Positions 9,694 to 17,628 of a DNA stretch of 64,000 bases are shown in pieces. The notes beneath the pieces were generated by a model. That model was not told the origin of the DNA. It saw only the letters and a program-made list of their open reading frames with translations, and made no database searches. The stretch comes from Eutreptiella sp. 'Long Island Sound 2002' (taxonomy: Eukaryota > Euglenozoa > Euglenophyceae > Eutreptiales > Eutreptiaceae): the NCBI GenBank assembly GCA_964036045.1, contig OZ038386.1, positions 14,481,433 through 14,545,432 of the forward strand, read 5' to 3'. Within the stretch, counting starts at the first letter, position 1. Every line of letters starts with the position of its first letter. A program made the position numbers and the translations under genes.

Positions 9694-12403
9694 CCTCCCT
9701 GGAGTACTAGTTAGCTAAGCTAGTAGGACCAGGGAAAAAGGCTCAAATATCCCCAAAATTACCTCAGAAAATGCATCAAACTTACCAAAAACATCCTCAT
9801 CAGTTCATAGAAGCCTATCACACTGTAGGTACCCTCAAAAAACAGTGTAATGTACCGTGAATGATGTCCCTTCGATGGGGCATTCCTCAAAAGTTGCCAG
9901 CGTGCGACGAAAACCTTTGGTAAAAATTTGGGGGTAGTGGGGTTTGAACCCAGGACTCCCTCCCTAGAGCACATATGCTTGCCCACTAGGGTACAGTCGA
10001 ACGCTGTAATGCGGACGGCGATCGCTGTATAAACAGCGTTTTAGTAAACGTCCTGACCAAGGGCCAGGGCAGAGCAATACTCCCAATGGAGGACACAAAT
10101 CTCCAGGAGCTGAAAAAAATAGAAAATGTAACCAACAGGGAGTGATTCCTGCGGTTTAGCGAAAGGGGTAGCGATTTAACAAGTCAAATCGCTAAAAATT
10201 GACGAAATCACGCGAGAAATTTTCACTTGAACACCAAAACTCAAAGTCGCAAACAAGCGCAACGGAAGCGGACTTCAAAAACAAGGTTGCGCAAGCGTAA
10301 ACAGCTTTTGAAAAAGAAGGTATGAGCCGTAGTTTTTAAAGTTTTAAAGGAAATTTTTGCACAGTTGCATCAAAATTTTTATAAACTTTAGGGAAAAGTA
10401 TTCAAACTCAGCCCACACCACAGAGCAGGTGGACAACCCACCTCTCAGGTATGCCAGTGTCATCTCACACGCATGCATTGCGTTCGTGTTGGTTGCTTCG
10501 TTAGAATGTTAGGGTTGTCAACGCTGTGTTCGTTGGGGGTTCGGGTGCTCCTCTCTCTTGCTCTGCACAGGTCAAAACAGGAATGAAAGGTATGCGATGC
10601 GAATGGAGCGTGCAGTGCCCACGTAGGGTTAGAATATGCGCTGTGCTCGCGATGCATGTGCCTAATTGAGGCATTCACACGCTGAGGCGCTTTCCCTGTA
10701 CCCCAATTCATCCTTGTTCCCTCTTCACAGGTAAGTAAAGAAAGTGCTTGCTCGTGTGTAGCCGTAGCGTTAAAGTAGGGTTGCTTAAAACGCTTAGGCT
10801 TGTTTATAACTCGCAATAGGGTTGTTTTGTGTTCGCTTCACTTCGGCATTCACAGGATGCATGGTGAGCCCAGGAGGAGCTCACCTCCTGGTTGAGTCAG
10901 TGTGGTTGTGTTCTCGCCTCCCTTCCCTGCATGCGTGCACACGATGCATTAAAGGGATTTGACAGTAAGCCACGCGCTGTGCACGCGGTATGAACCCTTG
11001 CCAGGTTACCCAGGGCTTCGCCCTATGTTCCATAAGGGAACGGGCGAAGTCCTTAAGCTTGCTTGCTTGCAACTGGGTTCAGGAACAGTGTATTATAGGG
11101 CGCACTAAGAAGCGTATAATACGTGGAGTGTGTCTTGGTTCCTCAGTCTTGAACCCAGTCCATTGGCCTCTGTTGTACAGGTGGGAGAGTTTCAGGGTGA
11201 TTGGTGCACGCAGCAGCTGCCTTCGGCGGCTATCCCATTTTTCTGCCCCAGCTAAACAGGGGCGCTGATCACACAATCAATTGACTGCGCCTCAGCCAGG
11301 AGTGGCGAGGGCAGTTCGACTCCATCGACATCCGCGCTGTGCACGCAACAAGAGCACCCCTTCCCTCCAAGCCCTAGCAGGGAAATGTGTTGTGACGTCC
11401 CTGTTAGGCTACAGTTGCTTAGCAGTGCTGTGTTCTCTTGTCTTCTTCACAGGAGGGTCAATAGGACCCGAGACCTCATTGACAGCAACATCAAGTAGCG
11501 TGTGTAGGGGTTAGGGTCAGCAGGCCTGGCAGGAGTTGAGTGCAGGTGATGAGTGCTCACCCTGCCTTCGAAGGCCGGTGCTGGCGTTAGTGAGTGTAGT
11601 GTAGTGGTGTCTCCTGTCCCGCGCGCTTTTCCTCGTGGGCAGGGGAGTGCGTTAGCTTTTGGCCTTTAGCAAAAATGGGCGTTTTGTATGCCCTTAGCAC
11701 ACTTGGCCACCCCTCCCCTGTAGTAGGTAGGGCTTTTGCCGTCTTCCGCCAAGGATAGGCGCCAGCACAGAAATTGGGCGCCATAGGAGTGGTACTGAAC
11801 TGACTAAAACCTTCGGTCCGACATCAGCGAGGCCCATTGAGTTGGGAGCCACGCCGGGGAGAGAAGTGAGACACACACAGACATACGTAGCACACATAGG
11901 GGTATGGTAAACCCTGTAAGGAAGGGTAGAACCCCATGGGTCTGGACCAGTCAGGGGTCCTAACTGTGGGCTCGCTTGTCCCCAAGGAGGGAAGACACAC
12001 CTTGCCTCATAACACCTTGCTTGTCATTCCCCCATGGTGTAGTAAGCCACCGTTCTTCGTTGGCTCCCGAAGGTCATTACATCAGGGCAGTCCCCATGCA
12101 ACACATGGTCAACAAGGCATACACTCGCTGGGTGGCTGCAAACCTGATACGCGGCCACCTGGTCCACGCTGGAAACCATAGGCATGGGTCTGCAGGGCAC
12201 AGACAGGGTCAGTGCAGTGCTCAGTAAGCAGTAGTCTGTGAAAAACCAATGGCCTTCGGCCAGGGAGTGGTTGTCACGGGGGGCTAACGGTCCTGTCCTG
12301 CGATGCAATGCGGGGCAACTGTGACAACTGCTCTTACACCCATACACAGGCACGTCTGCAGAAGAGTGCTCACTGCACCTGTCAGTAGACTGACACAGGG
12401 AAA
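9694..12403 (-). other. Long 3' non-coding region of the gypsy element
   Basis: 2.7 kb between the chromodomain frame and the 3' LTR with no supported gene. Next to the LTR the element strand reads CCAGGGAGG, a short purine run that could be the polypurine tract. A near-palindrome (TACTAG...CTAGTA) lies at about 9705-9726. A tRNA-like B-box segment is described separately. Confidence 0.6.
9928..9998 (-). other. tRNA-like segment with B box
   Basis: On the minus strand the segment contains CTAGTGGGCAAGCA (A-box-like) followed about 35 bases later by GGGTTCAAACCCC, a good B-box/T-arm. The acceptor stem does not pair convincingly. It is more likely a tRNA relic or SINE head inside the gypsy 3' region than a working tRNA gene. 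Confidence 0.4.
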
Positions 12404-13267
12404 TTAGTTTCGCTTTTTACGCTGGGACATAGTCTCAGCACGGGTTAGGAGCTGCCCCTCGTTGTTCTCAACGAGGTAGGTGCGGAAGATGGGGTTGATA
12501 CTCCCCTCTGGTTGTATGAAGGCTGACATAGGTTCCCAAGTCGCCTCAGATAACCCATAGCCATCCCACAGGGTTAGGAACTTCCGGCCCTGTTTATACT
12601 CGTGGCGAGCAATACCTGCAACCACGTGGTAACCATCGACTGCCATCTCATCGGCAGTCATCTCTTCGAGTTCGTCTGCCTCCTCTGGACTGGCAGCGTT
12701 GTCTAGGTCTATACGCTCGACCTCACTGTCGCTGAGGCGCCACTCACCCCAAGACAAATCGTCAGGGGAGTGATAGTGCCTCAACTGTTTAGGTGCACAC
12801 AGCAGTTCACCACCTAGGCGTGCACTGCACCTGACATGGATCCTGGATCCATCTATCCTGGTGATACGATAGGGTCCAAAATAAGGGTCCTGTAGGCAGT
12901 TACGTGGCCAGGAGGGTAGGCGTGAATGGTGAACCAAAACAAGGTCACCAACCTTGAAGCTGGCAGGTTGCCGTAGGCGGTTCTGTCGGCTCAGTTCACG
13001 GTCACGGATGTGTCTCAGGTTAGTCCCAGCCTGGTTAGCCAGAGACTGCTTGTGTTCCAGCCAATGTCCCACAGGGCTCTTGAAGTCCTCAGGAAAGGAT
13101 GTTTTGAAGAACCAAGCAGGTCGTCCTCCATGGAACAGTTTGTGGGGGGTGAAACCCGTAGAAGAGCTCCGCTGTGAGTTCATGGTCAGCACTGCCCAGG
13201 GCACTAGGCGTACCCAGTCCTTGGTACGCTCCTGTTTCATCAGGATTCCTAAGTTTTGCTCCACCAC
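12404..13267 (-). CDS. Gypsy integrase C-terminus and chromodomain
   Basis: 287 residues in the same frame as the preceding integrase frame, separated only by a TAG. It starts with the end of the integrase catalytic core (VVEQNLGILMKQ, then GFTPHKLFHG), continues through the integrase C-terminal domain (FKVGDLVLVHHSRLP, GPYRITRI) and ends in a chromodomain: YHVVAGIARHEYKQGRKF, LTLWDGYGLSEATWEPMSAF, then INPIFRTYLVE. Chromodomains of chromoviruses direct integration to particular chromatin by binding modified histones. Stop is TAA. Confidence 0.85.
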   Translation of the reverse strand: MVEQNLGILMKQERTKDWVRLVPWAVLTMNSQRSSSTGFTPHKLFHGGRPAWFFKTSFPEDFKSPVGHWLEHKQSLANQAGTNLRHIRDRELSRQNRLRQPASFKVGDLVLVHHSRLPSWPRNCLQDPYFGPYRITRIDGSRIHVRCSARLGGELLCAPKQLRHYHSPDDLSWGEWRLSDSEVERIDLDNAASPEEADELEEMTADEMAVDGYHVVAGIARHEYKQGRKFLTLWDGYGLSEATWEPMSAFIQPEGSINPIFRTYLVENNEGQLLTRAETMSQRKKRN

Positions 13268-13273
13268 ACGGTT

Positions 13274-14851
13274 CTATCTCTCACAGAGAGGGTTAGACGT
13301 GTGGGTATAGGGCACACCTGTGGTTACCTCCACGTTGAGGGCATTTAGCACTCGTTTGTACCACCCAGTGTCACTGCGGATGCGTACATCCTCATCAGAG
13401 TGCACCTTCTTAGGTGCCCCATAGGGTTCGAACCATTGTTCGACCAACAGTTTCACAGTCTGCTCACCTGTGATTTTCTTATTGCAAGGGAACACACGGG
13501 TGAAGCGAGATAGGCCACAGGTGACCACTAGGTAACTATCATAGCCGCCGAAGCGTGGTAGGCCGTGGATGAAATCCACGTAGAGAAGAGAGTTAGCACA
13601 ATAGGGTGTGGGTAAGCTGGAGATCAGGCCCCTATCCCTACTGTCGCTCTGCTTGCTGGCATGACAGCAACAAGCATCCACAATGGTCTGCATACGCGAC
13701 CTCAGTTCAGTCAGGGTTAGACTAGAGTAGAAACACTCACGGAAGAAGTCCACTGAGCGATTAGCGCCAGTCTGACCAGAACTGAGATGGGACCACTGTA
13801 GGCACCCATCCAGTCGTGCCTCAGGCACCACGATTCGGTCCTCGTAGAAGGGGTACTGATTGTTTTTATACCACTGGTACCCGTCAATGACACGGGGTTG
13901 GAGACCAGTGCTGAGGGTTCGGAGAATTTCTTTATACTCTGACTGATAGTCGGTTAGACTCCAACCTTCCAGGATTCCAGCAATGCGCATGGACAGGTCA
14001 AGCTGGACATCCATACGCTGGAAAGCCTCTCTGGCGAGCGCCTCAGAGCTCTCACCTATAAGCGCATCGAAGTTGTTGCGCGATATATAGTCAGACGATT
14101 CATTCTTTATTCCGGGGATATGATGCACTGTCAGCCTGAACTGGCTCAGGTAAGTCCACCACCGCTTTAGCTTTGCTTTCTCTGGTGGTGGGCCCTTCTG
14201 AAAAGACTTCAAAGGTTCCTGGTCACAGAGCCAGACAATAGGGTTAGATCCCAGGAGTCGGGATTGTGACGAAAGCACCATCATACCGGCCAGGAGTTCC
14301 TGGTCATAGGTGCTGTAATTGGAACGCGCTTGGTTCCATTTCCAATTCCAATGTCCCAGTGGCACCAGTCGCCACTCACTGGTAGGATAGTCATGTTTCA
14401 ACGAACCATCACGGTTCAGTCCACTAGTACGATAATGGCAGTGGGTTAGTTCAGTGGGGTTAAGCTCCTGCCATTGGTAGATCGTACCAGCCACCCCTAC
14501 ACCACTGGCATCAGTGATCAGGACTATCTCGCCCTTAGGGCGGGGTAATCCCAGGCAGTTGGAGGAGGCAATCTTCTTCTTCAACTCCTGAAAACACTCT
14601 TCCTCCCTGGCGGTCCACCTCCAGGGAGTAGTTTTCTTGATTAGGTCAGTGAGGGGGGCAGAGGAGTAAGTAAAATTGTGGATGTGACGCCGATAGAAAT
14701 TACAGGCGCCCACAAAACTCCTCACGTCGTGTAGACCCTTCTTCGGGTCATCGGGAATCTGCATGTCCTGTAGGGGCTGCATCTTAGACGCGGCTGGTTT
14801 CCACCAACCATACCCCACGTCGAAACCCAAATATTCCATCTCCTTTTTCAT
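13274..14851 (-). CDS. Gypsy reverse transcriptase end, RNase H and integrase core
   Basis: 525 residues. The start (MEYLGFDVG, SFVGACNFYRRHI) is the last part of a gypsy reverse transcriptase. RNase H follows: IVLITDASGVGVAG, STYDQELLAG, VWLCDQEPL and HHIPGIKNESSDYISR. Integrase has the first two catalytic aspartates (LLYVDFIHGLP and VHSDEDVR), but the frame ends in TAG right after NPLCER, where the catalytic glutamate is expected (this E or one close by). The N-terminal zinc-binding motif looks degenerate: the second histidine is not evident. An in-frame TAG at 14852-14854 separates this from the upstream frame; in both places the neighbouring sequence suggests a glutamine codon (CAG) mutated to TAG. 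Confidence 0.85.
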   Translation of the reverse strand: MKKEMEYLGFDVGYGWWKPAASKMQPLQDMQIPDDPKKGLHDVRSFVGACNFYRRHIHNFTYSSAPLTDLIKKTTPWRWTAREEECFQELKKKIASSNCLGLPRPKGEIVLITDASGVGVAGTIYQWQELNPTELTHCHYRTSGLNRDGSLKHDYPTSEWRLVPLGHWNWKWNQARSNYSTYDQELLAGMMVLSSQSRLLGSNPIVWLCDQEPLKSFQKGPPPEKAKLKRWWTYLSQFRLTVHHIPGIKNESSDYISRNNFDALIGESSEALAREAFQRMDVQLDLSMRIAGILEGWSLTDYQSEYKEILRTLSTGLQPRVIDGYQWYKNNQYPFYEDRIVVPEARLDGCLQWSHLSSGQTGANRSVDFFRECFYSSLTLTELRSRMQTIVDACCCHASKQSDSRDRGLISSLPTPYCANSLLYVDFIHGLPRFGGYDSYLVVTCGLSRFTRVFPCNKKITGEQTVKLLVEQWFEPYGAPKKVHSDEDVRIRSDTGWYKRVLNALNVEVTTGVPYTHTSNPLCER

Positions 14852-14854
14852 AAA

Positions 14855-16690
14855 CTAACATTCTTCGAGTTTGATTCGGAGATGGTTTTCTTGACACACA
14901 ATGAAAAATTCATGGAGGAGAAGGACATGGTCCTCTTGGATATTAGTACCCAAACTCAGATCGTCGATGTGGGCCTCCATTTCTGCACCCCGAGAAATCA
15001 ACTCCTGTACTAGAGGCCTGCACCTCAGTATGTACAAAATTCTGTTCATTAGCTCCTGGAAGAGCGCCGGGGCATTAGCCACCCCGAAAGGCATAACCTT
15101 CCACTTAAAGACACGGCCCTTAGGGGTTATAAAAGCCAGCAGCTCCTGAGCTGCGGCGGTTAGGTCCACCTGCCAGAAACCAGAGCGTTTGTCCATTTTG
15201 GTCTTGTGCCTGCATTTGGCAATACGCTCCAGGGTATTTTCCATGTTAGGAATACTCCCTGAGTGGTTCTGGGTTTTCTTGTTGACCTCACCATAGTCTA
15301 CAACCAGTCGTAGGGCAGTCGACCCTGGTTTGGCAACCAGGAAACAGGGACTGCAGTGATGGGGGTAGTCTTCTTTCTTATATTCTTCAACGAGGCCAGC
15401 ATCTATACATTCCTGGATCTGGCGCTCGATTTCTTCAACCTGTTCCTGTGGAGTGGGATAGGGACGAGGCCTCACTCGTGTCTTTTCAAATTCAGGTTTC
15501 AGTTTCAGGTCCATCTGCACCAGTTTTTTACAAGAGAGGGGAGGCGGCAAGGCGCCGAACACCTCCTCATAGGTTATCAGCAGTTTCCTCAGTCGGGGGT
15601 CAAGGTTAAGACTCTCCAGTTTCTGCAGGAAATCCTCCTCAGCATGGAGGTTGCTCTTTCCATGTTCTTTTTTTTTCTGCCGATCAGCAGTTTCGGCAGG
15701 CAAAGAACCATCGTCCCACTCAGGGGGGCATTGCTGCCCATAGTGCAGAGAATACACTAGCGGTATCTCAGGATCAGGCAGCATATAGGAATCATCGTCC
15801 TCCTCAGACCAGATGGAGGATTTCCAGGTCTGTCTGAGGTATTGCAGCCGCTCTTGGCGCTCAATACCTTCGGCCTTCAGGTACAACAGCCGCTGGAGTT
15901 CCTGAGTGTCATGCTCAGACAATGGCATGTTATTGGCAGCAGGCCGCGCCAGAGCATCAGCAATCCGGGCCACGGGTTCACCTGTGTGCATAGGCTGCAT
16001 GTGTAGCACTGGCTTCCCAACAGGGGAAGCGGGCTCAGAGGTTGACTCTAGATCTACCTCCTCCAGCAACAGCTGGGCTAGGAAGGCACTGTGTTTTAGG
16101 TCAACACAGCTGGGATCAACAGGAGGAATAGTGCTGGCGATCTCAGACAGTTGGTCGTCAGCATCCTCCTTTACAGCTGCAGGTTCCAGATAGCCATCGG
16201 GAGACTCACACCCTGTAAGTGTGGCAGATAGGTGCTCAGGAGATCGATTTTTGAGATCAGAAAGGGTCAGGCCACGATTTTCGGCCATGACCTCTTTCAG
16301 TAGCACCTGGTCTAGGTCACACAGGGGTACAGGATTGAGAGATCCATCAACGATGAACAGGAAACTGGCCCACTCAGGGGCCTGCATAGCTGTGTCTGAG
16401 TCCTCAGGCACATAGATGGGGCCGTCGGGGAGTTGCACTCTTCCCACGGTCATTCGATCTAGCATACGACGCCAGTAAGCATGTTCACCAGAGCAGCCCC
16501 AGTCAGGGGTGCACATGACAACCCTTCCTCCCTCATAAGCGATTTTGGTTAGAACCTTCGCGAGCAGGGAGAAGGGAGGGTTAGCATACGCTAGGCCCAT
16601 TGCTTTCCAGAAGAAACGGAAAGCATTGTTCAATTGTTTCGAGCGGTACAACTGCATGATGTGCTGTTGTTGGCTCGCAAACAATTCCAC
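14855..16690 (-). CDS. Gypsy methyltransferase-like segment and reverse transcriptase
   Basis: 611 residues, in the -1 frame relative to the protease frame and open through the overlap, so -1 frameshifting is one possible expression route. Residues 1-130 contain ELFAS, ANPPFSLLAKVLTKI (NPPF at 37-40), VVMCTPDWG and LPDGPIYVPE, resembling the Dam-like adenine methyltransferase region of some retroelements. Reverse transcriptase occupies about 350-611: LRLVVDYGEVN, KMDKRSGFWQVDL, FKWKVMPFGVANAPALFQ, and AHIDDLSLG as the catalytic box with His instead of Tyr/Phe before I-D-D. The chosen start is a GTG; an upstream start in the same frame cannot be excluded. Confidence 0.82.
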   Translation of the reverse strand: MELFASQQQHIMQLYRSKQLNNAFRFFWKAMGLAYANPPFSLLAKVLTKIAYEGGRVVMCTPDWGCSGEHAYWRRMLDRMTVGRVQLPDGPIYVPEDSDTAMQAPEWASFLFIVDGSLNPVPLCDLDQVLLKEVMAENRGLTLSDLKNRSPEHLSATLTGCESPDGYLEPAAVKEDADDQLSEIASTIPPVDPSCVDLKHSAFLAQLLLEEVDLESTSEPASPVGKPVLHMQPMHTGEPVARIADALARPAANNMPLSEHDTQELQRLLYLKAEGIERQERLQYLRQTWKSSIWSEEDDDSYMLPDPEIPLVYSLHYGQQCPPEWDDGSLPAETADRQKKKEHGKSNLHAEEDFLQKLESLNLDPRLRKLLITYEEVFGALPPPLSCKKLVQMDLKLKPEFEKTRVRPRPYPTPQEQVEEIERQIQECIDAGLVEEYKKEDYPHHCSPCFLVAKPGSTALRLVVDYGEVNKKTQNHSGSIPNMENTLERIAKCRHKTKMDKRSGFWQVDLTAAAQELLAFITPKGRVFKWKVMPFGVANAPALFQELMNRILYILRCRPLVQELISRGAEMEAHIDDLSLGTNIQEDHVLLLHEFFIVCQENHLRIKLEEC

Positions 16691-16707
16691 CTGGATCTCA
16701 TCCAGGT

Positions 16708-17181
16708 TTACCTGAAGGGCCGGCAGTCCATTTCAAGAACGTGACGGGCCAATTGGTAGTTTTCAGTACGATAGTTAGTCTTGGATGCGTAGCGCAGCCC
16801 AGACTCTTTTCGTCCTGACAGCTCCAAAGGTACGGAGAACAGCCCACTGCCAAAGTCGCAGTGCAAAGAATAGGGGCGCTGGAGAGACAGCATTTTTACC
16901 TCGGGGTTTCTTCGTAGGAAGTCTGTACCAATGACGATGTCAAAGGCGTCGGTGTCCAGCACTCTGCAGTGTTGGGTCACCGTTTCGTCGCCCAGGCATA
17001 TAGTCACATCAACCCCCCCCAAGGAATGGATGGTACGCCCATCCCCTACTCTTATGGCCACGGTCTTAGTTTTCTTGAAAGTCTTTAGCAGGCGCCGGGC
17101 CACTATGGAAAGTGTTGCACCGGTGTCAAGCACCGCTCGAAAAACTTGATCCCCGATTTTCACGAGGATCCAGAAAGCCAA
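16708..17181 (-). CDS. Gypsy aspartic protease
   Basis: 157 residues with a retropepsin-like core: FRAVLDTGATLSIV (active-site DTG at about 19-21), a flap-like VGDGRTIHSLGG region and FDIVIGTDFLRR. It would process Gag-Pol. It follows Gag in the same frame after a TAG (17206-17208), with short acidic codons between, so readthrough is conceivable. It runs into TAA just where the reverse transcriptase frame takes over in -1. Confidence 0.85.
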   Translation of the reverse strand: MAFWILVKIGDQVFRAVLDTGATLSIVARRLLKTFKKTKTVAIRVGDGRTIHSLGGVDVTICLGDETVTQHCRVLDTDAFDIVIGTDFLRRNPEVKMLSLQRPYSLHCDFGSGLFSVPLELSGRKESGLRYASKTNYRTENYQLARHVLEMDCRPFR

Positions 17182-17205
17182 GTCCTCCTCTTCGGAGCCG
17201 CCCCC

Positions 17206-17628
17206 CTACTCCTCATCAGGGAACTTGACATCCACCCCTGCAGCTATGAGGGACCTGGCCATCCAGGCCAATCGCCTCTTCTTGGAGTTATTCCCCTCAG
17301 GGGTAGCGTTATCCCCCTGTGGGCGCTTCTTGGGATCACCTGCGGCAGGAGGGGGTGTAGCAGCAGGGGGGTGTGTAGCAACGGGCGCTGATGAGCGTCT
17401 CTGGGGGTTAGGGGGTCCATTTTTGCCACCCCCCTTGCCACCTCCTTTACCACCTTTATCCCCATTCTGAGAGTTTTTGGTGGGTGTTTGGGTCTTCTGG
17501 CGTTCGGCCTCCTGACGCTTGAGTTTATCACTCTCGCGTTTCTTTATGTGACATTCGTCTTCGTAGTGACGACGTTTGCCACAATAGCCACAGGTGATGG
17601 TACACCTGAAATGATCCTGATGGGTCAC
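17206..17628 (-). pseudogene. Gypsy Gag C-terminal fragment (zinc knuckle), cut off by LINE B
   Basis: About 140 residues. A CCHC zinc knuckle (CGYCGKRRHYEDEC, spacing C-2-C-4-H-4-C) lies just inside the cut, followed by a basic stretch (KKRESDKLKRQEAERQK) and a Gly/Lys/Pro-rich tail, as expected for a nucleocapsid. It is the continuation of the Gag frame at 26662-27930; the two halves are separated by LINE B, and they would be in frame if the insert and one target copy were absent. Ends in TAG. Confidence 0.85.
17616..17628. repeat. Target-site duplication of LINE B, left copy
   Basis: CCTGATGGGTCAC, identical to 26667-26679. The 13 bp lie within the gypsy gag gene. Confidence 0.93.
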
